From contig NZBB01000016.1 of assembly GCA_002686295.1 (NCBI GenBank), positions 1 to 19,211 on the forward strand: a DNA stretch of 19,211 nucleotides, read 5' to 3'. The notes under the pieces are model-generated. The model did no database searches. It was not told the DNA's origin and was given only the letters and a program-made list of their open reading frames with translations. The translations under genes were made by a program, and so were the position numbers. This document shows positions 6,589 through 11,941 of the stretch, in pieces (positions within the stretch are counted from its first letter, which is position 1; each line of letters begins with the position of its first letter). The stretch is from Candidatus Woesearchaeota archaeon (lineage in GTDB: Archaea; Nanobdellota; Nanobdellia; Woesearchaeales; GCA-2686295).

Positions 6589-7514
6589 ATTCTCTTTTTT
6601 GTTTTCTTTATTTCTTTTTCAAGATCGAGTTTTTCAAGTAATTCTTTATATCTGTTTCTAATAGTTACTTCTGTCACTCCTGCTACATCTGCTACTTCTC
6701 TCTGTGTTCTTTTTTCTCCGTTTATCAATGCTGCAACGTATAATGCTGCTGCTGCTATTCCTGTAGGTCCTCTTCCAGATGTTAATTCTACATTTTGAGC
6801 TTGTTCTATTATTTCAACGCTTCTTGTCTGTGTTTCTGGGTTTAGTCTTAGTGATGTTGAGAATCTTGCAATGTAATCTGATGGGTTGCTTGGAAGTATT
6901 TTTATTCCCAGTTCTCTTGTTACAAATCTGTATGTTCTGCCTATTTCTTTCTTATCTATGTTTGACGCTTCTGATAACTCATCAAGTGTTCTTGGTACGT
7001 CATGTCGTCTGCATGCAGCATATATTGCTCCTGCAACAACTGACTCCATGCTTCTTCCTCTTACAAGTCCTTTCTGTACAGCCATAGTGTATATTCTTGA
7101 AGCTTCTTCTTCAACTGATCCTGGAAGTTTTAGGTATGAAGAAACCCTTTTTAATTCTGCTAGTGCCAGTTTCAAATTTCTTTCAATGGCAGTACTTATT
7201 CTTTGTTGCCATTTTCTTAATCTGAAGAATTTGTTTTTTCCTTTTGCTCCTAAAGCGTATAAATCGGCTTTTTTACCAACTTCAGTTCCTAAACCGCGAT
7301 CAAATTGGGTGTAGCTCATTGGAGCTCCTGCTCGTCTTTTTTTTGCCGCCGATTCTGCGTCGAATTCTCGCCATTCTTGGTCGAATTCAACCATTTTATC
7401 TTCAACAACTAAACCACAATCTTTACAAATTATTTCTCCTTTTTCTTTGTAATAGAATAAGTTTATACCGCTACATTCAGGACATTTCTTAACAAAAGCC
7501 AACCAATCACCCAC
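6585..7514 (-). CDS. tfb: Transcription initiation factor B (TFB)
   Basis: Archaeal TFIIB homologue, which recruits RNA polymerase to TBP-bound promoters and helps open the start site. An N-terminal zinc ribbon uses C11-x2-C14 and C30-x2-C33. The B-reader/linker region contains RRAGAPMSYTQFDRGLGTEV. Two cyclin-fold repeats follow, starting near residues 110 and 207, the second ending in the helix-turn-helix REVADVAGVTEVTIRNRYKEL that contacts the BRE. At 309 aa it is full length. The start is GTG (7514-7512); no in-frame ATG precedes the zinc ribbon. It is transcribed away from the 64-aa gene across a repeat-rich intergenic region. Confidence 0.97.
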   Translation of the reverse strand: MGDWLAFVKKCPECSGINLFYYKEKGEIICKDCGLVVEDKMVEFDQEWREFDAESAAKKRRAGAPMSYTQFDRGLGTEVGKKADLYALGAKGKNKFFRLRKWQQRISTAIERNLKLALAELKRVSSYLKLPGSVEEEASRIYTMAVQKGLVRGRSMESVVAGAIYAACRRHDVPRTLDELSEASNIDKKEIGRTYRFVTRELGIKILPSNPSDYIARFSTSLRLNPETQTRSVEIIEQAQNVELTSGRGPTGIAAAALYVAALINGEKRTQREVADVAGVTEVTIRNRYKELLEKLDLEKEIKKTKKRI

Positions 7515-7524
7515 TAATTTTCAT
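7507..7524 (-). promoter_or_regulatory. Five-codon upstream ORF overlapping the tfb start
   Basis: An ATG at 7524 opens ATG-AAA-ATT-AGT-GGG-TGA, whose last codons overlap the GTG start of tfb in another frame. It may modulate initiation at the weak GTG codon or be chance. Confidence 0.3.
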
Positions 7525-7551
7525 AAAATTTATAAATGAGAAACGTCAATC

Positions 7552-7561
7552 TTTTATAAAG
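7552..7561 (-). promoter_or_regulatory. Probable TATA box of tfb
   Basis: CCTTTATAAAAG on the minus strand predicts a start of transcription near 7530, leaving about 16 nt of leader. A second TTTATAAA at 7529-7536 is too close to the GTG for the usual spacing. Confidence 0.45.
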
Positions 7562-7598
7562 GTTTTTGTTTGGATTTTTTCAAGGTTTATTTTTTGTT

Positions 7599-7636
7599 TC
7601 TGATAATCTGATAATATTGTATGTTTTTGTATGTTT
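7599..7636. repeat. Two adjacent tandem repeats in the tfb intergenic region
   Basis: TCTGATAA is tandemly duplicated at 7599-7614, and TTGTATGTTT at 7617-7636. Both copies are exact. They lie between the divergent promoters and could be regulator sites or simple slippage products. Confidence 0.6.
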
Positions 7637-7678
7637 AATTTTAAATTATATCTCTAAAAAAAGCAAATAACCGAAAAC

Positions 7679-7714
7679 TTTATATACTAATATACTTATA
7701 CGTATACTAATATA
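7679..7714 (+). promoter_or_regulatory. Promoter of the 64-aa gene with a repeated 12-mer
   Basis: TTTATATAC (7679-7687) is a good TATA box, predicting a start near 7709. TATACTAATATA occurs exactly twice, at 7683-7694 and 7703-7714, 20 bp apart, around a central TATACGTATA palindrome (7697-7706). The copies would lie on the same DNA face at the TATA box and the transcription start, an operator-like arrangement. Confidence 0.5.
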
Positions 7715-7729
7715 TGCTTGGTGTAATGA

Positions 7730-7924
7730 ATGGAGAATTTACCGCCTATACCGAAACTTGAAAACTTAATGGAAGTAAGACAGAAAATAGAGTTTGAAAT
7801 AGAGTATGAGGGCGAAAGATATATGTTTGCATATGATATCAAGATAGAAGCCGATTTTAACTCTAAAAAAGAGATAATAATTGATTGTTTAGAAGAGCAA
7901 TGTCTTCCAGAAACCTGGGAATAA
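7730..7924 (+). CDS. Uncharacterised 64-aa acidic protein
   Basis: I do not recognise a family. The protein starts MENLPPIPKLENLMEV and continues with alternating strands (KIEFEIEYEGERYMFAYDIKI) and an acidic end (IIIDCLEEQCLPETWE), so probably a small beta or alpha/beta fold. GGTG at 7720-7723 is a modest SD seven nt before the ATG. An ATG at 7714 in another frame opens a 15-codon ORF (stop 7759-7761) that overlaps this start. It is divergent from tfb and convergent with proS. Confidence 0.6.
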   Translation: MENLPPIPKLENLMEVRQKIEFEIEYEGERYMFAYDIKIEADFNSKKEIIIDCLEEQCLPETWE

Positions 7925-7975
7925 AGAGGTAGCTTTCCGGGAAAGAGGTGAGAATTCTTTAAATATTATTGGATG

Positions 7976-9430
7976 TTAGTAACTCTTAGCAAAATAAGCA
8001 TGAAACAATGCATCTTTATTGCATTGAATGCATTTATTATTGGACTTTAAATTCTTCTGATTCAAAGGAATATTTAATGATTTTGCCCCACCTGATTTAT
8101 CTTTTATAAGTTCTTCACAATTCTTTAATCCACACCAAGGAGCATAAACAATGTTCTTATTTTTAATTCCTTTCTTGAAATCATTAAAGTTATTCGCTTC
8201 CATAATATTATTGTTAAGAAACTTCTTGGCATTGTTAAACAAACTTTTCTGGATGTCATCAAGCAGTTCCTTTATTTTTTTCTTCAAATCTTTATTCTTA
8301 ACAACTATTTTTTTACTATTATCTCTTCTGACAACAATCACTTGTTTTTTCTCAATATCCTTAGGACCTATTTCAATCCTTAAAGGAACACCTTTCATTT
8401 CCCAATGATTAAATTTCCATCCAGGAGTATAAAACTCCCTCTCATCAAGTTTAATAGAAAAACTTTTTAACTCTGATTTAAGTTTTTTAGCTTCTTTTAA
8501 AACTTCATTTTTTGTTTTTTCAAATATAATTGGCACTATAACTACTTGAACAGGAGCTATTTTTGGAGGAATAATTAATCCTTTATCATCACCATGAATC
8601 GCAAGAAATACTCCTATGCTTCTAGTTGTTAAACCCCAAGAATTCTGCCATGCAAACCTTACTTTTTCATCTTTATCAGTAAATTTTATTCCAAAAGCTT
8701 TTGAGAAATTCTGCCCGAGGAAATGAGATGTTGCTCCTTGAATTGCTTTTCCATCAGGAAAAAAAGTTTCAACACTTAAAGTATAGTCTGCACCTGCAAA
8801 CTTCTCTTTCTCAGACTTTTTGCCTTTTAACATAGGAACAGCCATTAAGTCCTCATATACTTGAGTATATATATCTAAAATGCTTAAAACTTCTTTCTCA
8901 GCCTGTTTCTTGGTTGCATGAACAGTGTGTCCTTCCTGCCAAAGAAACTCTCTAGTTCTAAAAAAAGGCATAGGATGCTTAAATTCCCACCTTACAACAT
9001 TGCACCATTGATTAATAAGAATTGGTAAATCATTATAGCTCCTAACCCATTTTTTATAAGAATCATACATTATTGTTTCAGAAGTAGGTCTTATAGCAAG
9101 TCTCTCAGAAAGCTTTGTGTTTCCTGTCTTTGTCACCCATGCAACTTCAGGATTAAATCCCTCAACATGCTCTTTCTCTTTTTTCAGCAAGCTTTCAGGA
9201 ATAAATAAAGGAAAATAAGCATTCTTAACGCCCAAAGTTTTTATTTTTTTATCAATAAAAGACTGTATTTTCTCCCACATTTCATATGCATAAGGTCTTA
9301 TAACCATACAACCTGAAACAACAGAATAATCCATTAATTCGGCTTTTCTGATAACCTGTGTATACCATTCTGAGAAATCATCTTTCTTTTTAACATTCAC
9401 ACCTTTCTCTTGTTTGCTTTTCTTAGCCAT
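7976..9430 (-). CDS. proS: Prolyl-tRNA synthetase, archaeal/eukaryal type
   Basis: Class II aminoacyl-tRNA synthetase charging tRNA-Pro. It shows DFSEWYTQVIRKAELMDYS at the N-terminus, RPTSETIMY, motif 2 (VVRWEFKHPMPFFRTREFLWQ followed by EGHTVHA), motif 3 (GLTTRSIGVFLAIHGDDKG), an anticodon-binding domain (APVQVVIVPI) and the archaeal-type C-terminal zinc domain (APWCGLKNC then KCIQC) ending in ...AKSY. At 484 aa it is normal length and lacks the bacterial INS editing domain. I choose the ATG at 9430 over a TTG at 9445, because a TATA box lies 26 nt before 9430. It converges on the 64-aa gene. Confidence 0.96.
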   Translation of the reverse strand: MAKKSKQEKGVNVKKKDDFSEWYTQVIRKAELMDYSVVSGCMVIRPYAYEMWEKIQSFIDKKIKTLGVKNAYFPLFIPESLLKKEKEHVEGFNPEVAWVTKTGNTKLSERLAIRPTSETIMYDSYKKWVRSYNDLPILINQWCNVVRWEFKHPMPFFRTREFLWQEGHTVHATKKQAEKEVLSILDIYTQVYEDLMAVPMLKGKKSEKEKFAGADYTLSVETFFPDGKAIQGATSHFLGQNFSKAFGIKFTDKDEKVRFAWQNSWGLTTRSIGVFLAIHGDDKGLIIPPKIAPVQVVIVPIIFEKTKNEVLKEAKKLKSELKSFSIKLDEREFYTPGWKFNHWEMKGVPLRIEIGPKDIEKKQVIVVRRDNSKKIVVKNKDLKKKIKELLDDIQKSLFNNAKKFLNNNIMEANNFNDFKKGIKNKNIVYAPWCGLKNCEELIKDKSGGAKSLNIPLNQKNLKSNNKCIQCNKDALFHAYFAKSY

Positions 9431-9452
9431 AAGCAATTCAAACAACTATTAA

Positions 9453-9460
9453 TATTTAAA
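9453..9460 (-). promoter_or_regulatory. TATA box of proS
   Basis: TTTAAATA on the minus strand, centred 26 nt before the ATG at 9430, implying a leaderless mRNA. Confidence 0.5.
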
Positions 9461-9529
9461 AGTTTCTTAAATCAAAAATATTGCCAAAAATAACTTTTTA
9501 TGATTATTTTGTGCTTAAAATTGAGAAAT

Positions 9530-9565
9530 TATTTAAATGAACAGAGTTTTTTATGTATTGGTGAT
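9530..9565 (+). promoter_or_regulatory. TATA box and Shine-Dalgarno of the 47-aa zinc ribbon gene
   Basis: TATTTAAAT at 9530-9538 predicts a start near 9560. GGTGAT (9560-9565), complementary to the 16S rRNA tail, lies 5 nt before the ATG at 9571. Confidence 0.5.
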
Positions 9566-9570
9566 ATTAA

Positions 9571-9714
9571 ATGACAGAAGGATATTGTGTTAAGTGTAAA
9601 GCAAAAAAAGAAATGTCTAGTGCAAAACAAGTGACTATGAAGAATGGTCGAAAAGCCATGAAAGGTAAATGTCCATCTTGTGGAACAGGCATGTATAGGA
9701 TTTTAGGCAAGTAA
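9571..9714 (+). CDS. 47-aa zinc-ribbon protein (DUF5679-like)
   Basis: The protein begins MTEGYCVKCKAKKEM and has two knuckles, C6-x2-C9 and C34-x2-C37 (GKCPSCGTG), around a basic strand region (VTMKNGRKAMKG). This layout is that of the DUF5679 family of tiny zinc ribbons found in archaea and viruses; family function is unknown, and binding of nucleic acid is only a guess. A GGTGAT SD supports the start. The next gene starts 5 nt after the stop, so they form an operon. Confidence 0.85.
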   Translation: MTEGYCVKCKAKKEMSSAKQVTMKNGRKAMKGKCPSCGTGMYRILGK

Positions 9715-9718
9715 TTGA

Positions 9719-9892
9719 ATGTTTAGATTGAATTATTTCGGAAGAGGTCTTAATTATTTTTTTATTTTATGTATTTTTTTAGGAATTCTAATTTTAGCAG
9801 TACCAAATATTCTTGAAACAGTTATAGCAACGTTTCTTATAATAATTGGCGTTTCAGGTTTATTAGGCAACAAAAGAAAAAAGTTTTTTTAA
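9719..9892 (+). CDS. 57-aa two-helix membrane protein
   Basis: An ORF starting MFRLNYFGRGLNYFF, with hydrophobic helices at about residues 13-28 and 31-49 and a basic tail (GNKRKKFF). It begins 5 nt after the zinc-ribbon gene and has no SD of its own, so it is probably translated by re-initiation on the same transcript. Composition and operonic spacing support a real small membrane protein; no family recognised. Confidence 0.6.
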   Translation: MFRLNYFGRGLNYFFILCIFLGILILAVPNILETVIATFLIIIGVSGLLGNKRKKFF

Positions 9893-9903
9893 TTAAGTAA
9901 AAT

Positions 9904-9911
9904 ATTTATAC
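9904..9911 (+). promoter_or_regulatory. TATA box of the BofA-like gene
   Basis: TTTATACT centred about 26 nt before the ATG at 9933. Confidence 0.5.
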
Positions 9912-9932
9912 TTTATTAACTTTATACTTGAC

Positions 9933-10178
9933 ATGATTGTAGAAGTTGCTGTCTTGATTATTGTTGCATTGGTTATGTTACTCATTTTTAAGTTCCTTAA
10001 AAGGATTGTTTTTTTTGTCTTGAATTCTGTTGTTGGTTTACTTGCTTTGATTGGTTTTAATCAATTTTTCGATACAACTGTAACAATTAATGTTTGGAGT
10101 CTAGTTATTGCAGGTATTGGTGGATCTATTGGTTTTGCAATTATTATTATTATCCATTACTTTGGATTAGCTTTCTAG
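9933..10178 (+). CDS. BofA-like small membrane protein (81 aa)
   Basis: Almost wholly hydrophobic, with three predicted helices (about 3-20, 25-44 and 54-78). The pattern VLNSVVGLLALIGFN, then TVTINVWSLVIAGIGGSIG, matches the family annotated as pro-sigma-K processing inhibitor BofA, which also occurs in archaea that have no sigma K. The bacterial function therefore cannot be transferred. A leaderless-type TATA box supports the start. Its last 29 nt overlap a 48-aa gene on the other strand. Confidence 0.65.
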   Translation: MIVEVAVLIIVALVMLLIFKFLKRIVFFVLNSVVGLLALIGFNQFFDTTVTINVWSLVIAGIGGSIGFAIIIIIHYFGLAF

Positions 10179-10296
10179 ATTTGTTTTCATCAGCCATTCT
10201 GTTTATCCAACTGTAAACACAGTTTATCGCAACTAGTTCGCCACTAGCTCTTTCTGGATGAAAACAATAATCTTTAAGTCTGAATTCACAAGCCAT
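10150..10296 (-). CDS. 48-aa Cys-containing protein, antisense to the BofA-like end
   Basis: An ORF starting MACEFRLKDYCFHPERASGE, then LVAINCVYSWINRM and a charged tail. Three Cys (C3, C11, C26) and H13 could form a metal site. The composition (Trp, His, Arg, Cys) is quite unlike the AT-driven background. Upstream, GGGGTGAT ends 4 nt before the ATG, the strongest SD in this region. A CTATATAG box (10342-10349) lies further up. Both signals argue it is real although it overlaps the end of the plus-strand gene by 29 nt. Family unknown. Confidence 0.65.
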   Translation of the reverse strand: MACEFRLKDYCFHPERASGELVAINCVYSWINRMADENKSRKLIQSNG

Positions 10297-10341
10297 AATA
10301 TCACCCCAAAATACACACATAGTATTTCAGTATACTAAAAG

Positions 10342-10349
10342 CTATATAG
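10342..10349 (-). promoter_or_regulatory. TATA-like box of the 48-aa gene
   Basis: CTATATAG about 50 nt before the ATG at 10296. It predicts a leader of about 20 nt that carries the GGGGTGAT SD. Confidence 0.35.
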
Positions 10350-10370
10350 GTATAACTTATTTATAAACTT

Positions 10371-10396
10371 TTCGAAAAACCATTCGAATTTATAAA
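10371..10396 (+). promoter_or_regulatory. Promoter of the 99-aa gene with twin TTCGAA sites
   Basis: TTTATAAA (10389-10396) is centred 27 nt before the ATG at 10420. Two palindromic TTCGAA hexamers (10371-10376 and 10383-10388), 12 bp apart, abut the box on its upstream side where the BRE or a regulator would bind. Confidence 0.45.
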
Positions 10397-10419
10397 AAAC
10401 AAGCCATTTCCAACAAATA

Positions 10420-10719
10420 ATGAAAGAAAAACTAAGTTTTGAAGAATTCACAAACGAAGAAGGAATAACACCAAAATACAATAACTTCCCTTTATTCTTT
10501 ACAAAATCGTTTTTTGGAACCTTATACAGAAATAGACAAGAATTCCTAAAATTCAAAAAAGAACATTCTGATTTGGAAAAAACAATAACTAAATATTTTA
10601 GTTCTGTTGATTGGAAAAAAGAAACTAAAAAAATTGTTAAACCAATAGAAAAAGAGTTATACGAAGCATATAGTATAATGACTGATTATGTTATCGAAGA
10701 TGAAGAATTATTCCAATAA
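10420..10719 (+). CDS. Uncharacterised 99-aa soluble protein
   Basis: I do not recognise a family. It is a charged, helical, Lys/Glu/Phe-rich protein starting MKEKLSFEEFTNEEG, with a central aromatic stretch (FPLFFTKSFFGTLYRNRQEF) and an acidic end (TDYVIEDEELFQ). No Cys/His site, signal or membrane segment. A correctly spaced TATA box supports the start. An antisense ORF over 10335-10556 has none. Confidence 0.65.
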   Translation: MKEKLSFEEFTNEEGITPKYNNFPLFFTKSFFGTLYRNRQEFLKFKKEHSDLEKTITKYFSSVDWKKETKKIVKPIEKELYEAYSIMTDYVIEDEELFQ

Positions 10720-10740
10720 AATAGTGTTTCTTAGATAAAT

Positions 10741-10776
10741 TTTAAATATGACTTTCTATTCCAAAATCGCAGGAGG
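10741..10776 (+). promoter_or_regulatory. TATA box and Shine-Dalgarno of the 90-aa gene
   Basis: TTTAAATA (10741-10748) predicts a start near 10771, and AGGAGG (10771-10776) lies 9 nt before the ATG at 10786. It is one of four strong SDs in the window. Confidence 0.5.
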
Positions 10777-10785
10777 AAATATAGA

Positions 10786-11058
10786 ATGTCAAGTATTGAC
10801 TCAAAAATAAGAACAATTGAGCTTGAAAGAAATATTTCGCCAGCTAAAAAAAAAAGTGTGAAATTATTCAACTACTTAGACAGAAAATATGGGTTGTTAT
10901 CCTTGCCAGGAATGAAAGCTTCTGAAAAAGACCGAATTGTTGTAATGTATGAACAACTTTATGAAAACAAAGAACAAAAAGATATATTCTTTAGTTTCAA
11001 CAATAAAAAAACAAAAATACACTACAACTTCTGGGATTTCATGAAAAAGTTTAAATAA
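10786..11058 (+). CDS. Uncharacterised 90-aa basic protein
   Basis: I do not recognise a family. Basic and helical, starting MSSIDSKIRTIELERNISPA, with a middle KSVKLFNYLDRKYGLLSLPGMKASEKDR and an aromatic C-terminus (HYNFWDFMKKFK). No metal site or membrane helix. A perfect AGGAGG SD fixes the start. The next gene follows after 22 nt and may share the transcript. Confidence 0.7.
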   Translation: MSSIDSKIRTIELERNISPAKKKSVKLFNYLDRKYGLLSLPGMKASEKDRIVVMYEQLYENKEQKDIFFSFNNKKTKIHYNFWDFMKKFK

Positions 11059-11080
11059 TAGCAAAACTAAAAATATTTTT

Positions 11081-11521
11081 ATGAGAATAATAAAAAAACT
11101 CATTAAAAAAATTATGTTCTTAGCAATAGTTATTGTTCTAATATTTGGAGCAGTTAAATTTGTTGATCTTGACAATGTTGAAATAACAGCTGCCGCAATA
11201 AAAGAAACACCTGAAAAAATAGAAAACATAACAAAGAAAGTCGAGAAATTAAGTGAGGAAACAGGTCTGAAAGACAAGATAAAAAAATTTTTCAATAAAA
11301 TTGGTGGTCAGGATAAAAAAATAATAGGCTCTTTAACAGAAACTTATAGACTTTGGAATAGTGATGAATTGATTAATTTTTCAAGATCATTAATAAAAAC
11401 AGATGAATTAATAGCAAATCTTAACAACAAAGCAGCATCTGATAAATGGTATGAAATACTTGACTGTAATGGTTCCTGTCCTGAAAAAGTGCTTGAACTG
11501 ATATCTTTAATCAGGGAATAA
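11081..11521 (+). CDS. Membrane-anchored helical protein (146 aa)
   Basis: No family recognised. A basic N-terminus (MRIIKKLIKKIM) precedes one hydrophobic helix (about 11-28), i.e. a signal anchor. The remainder is a charged, probably external, helical domain (KETPEKIENITKKVEKLSEETG looks amphipathic or coiled-coil) with two Cys close together near the end (DCNGSC). No SD and only a weak AT-rich box precede it, so it may be co-transcribed with the 90-aa gene. Its end overlaps the convergent OB-fold gene by 11 nt. Confidence 0.7.
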   Translation: MRIIKKLIKKIMFLAIVIVLIFGAVKFVDLDNVEITAAAIKETPEKIENITKKVEKLSEETGLKDKIKKFFNKIGGQDKKIIGSLTETYRLWNSDELINFSRSLIKTDELIANLNNKAASDKWYEILDCNGSCPEKVLELISLIRE

Positions 11522-11843
11522 ATATTTCTTTAATCAACAGCTCTTTATTTCCTTCATACTCTCTAAGTTCTCCTATAACTTCAATAAAAGAGTTTTCTTT
11601 CAACTCAACATCCTCAAAAACAACTGCTTTTACAAAACTCCTCACATTTATAATTGTTAAATTATCCTTTCTAATAATCTTATCAACAACACCTCTTATT
11701 CTAATATCATTACCTTCAAGACCATTATCAACATCAAGTTTTTCCGAGAATTCAAGTTCTGAAGTCTCAAGAATTATGTATAAACAAGCAATTCCGAGAA
11801 AAACACATATTAGTGAAGTCTTAAGAATTGTTGAATCTTTCAT
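11511..11843 (-). CDS. Membrane-tethered OB-fold protein (110 aa)
   Basis: An N-terminal hydrophobic helix (about 8-25, SLICVFLGIACLYIILE) is followed by an OB-type barrel: DIRIRGVVDKIIR, LTIINV, KAVVFED, SFIEVIGELREYEGNKELLIKEI. The strand order and G-V/G-E turns are those of nucleic-acid-binding OB domains. A tethered OB fold could bind RNA/DNA or act as a protein-binding barrel; substrate unknown. It is divergent from lonB, with 98 nt between start codons. It ends in TGA. Confidence 0.75.
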   Translation of the reverse strand: MKDSTILKTSLICVFLGIACLYIILETSELEFSEKLDVDNGLEGNDIRIRGVVDKIIRKDNLTIINVRSFVKAVVFEDVELKENSFIEVIGELREYEGNKELLIKEIFIP

Positions 11844-11866
11844 GAATCTATATTAAAAAAACTCGT

Positions 11867-11877
11867 TAATAAATATT
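11867..11877 (-). promoter_or_regulatory. TATA box of the OB-fold gene
   Basis: AAATATTTATT on the minus strand, centred about 27 nt before the ATG at 11843. Confidence 0.4.
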
Positions 11878-11909
11878 TGTTAAGAAAAACCGAAGAATTT
11901 TCAGAGCAA

Positions 11910-11919
11910 TATTTAAATA
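11910..11919 (+). promoter_or_regulatory. TATA box of lonB
   Basis: TATTTAAATA centred 27 nt before the ATG at 11942, so a leaderless mRNA is likely. Confidence 0.5.
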
Positions 11920-11941
11920 TCAATTGTAATTCTAGGAAAAC

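Noticed and set aside
6779..7492. Several plus-strand ORFs of 82-142 aa across tfb
   Set aside because: They are antisense shadows; tfb shows zinc ribbon and cyclin repeats throughout.
7933..7945. CTTTCC-G-GGAAAG palindrome between the 64-aa gene and proS
   Set aside because: It sits between convergent genes, but no T run follows in either direction, so a terminator or operator call is not supported.
10335..10556. Minus-strand 73-aa ORF
   Set aside because: It is antisense to the 99-aa gene, which has the promoter; the frame's composition is phenylalanine-rich, typical of the complement of Lys/Glu codons.
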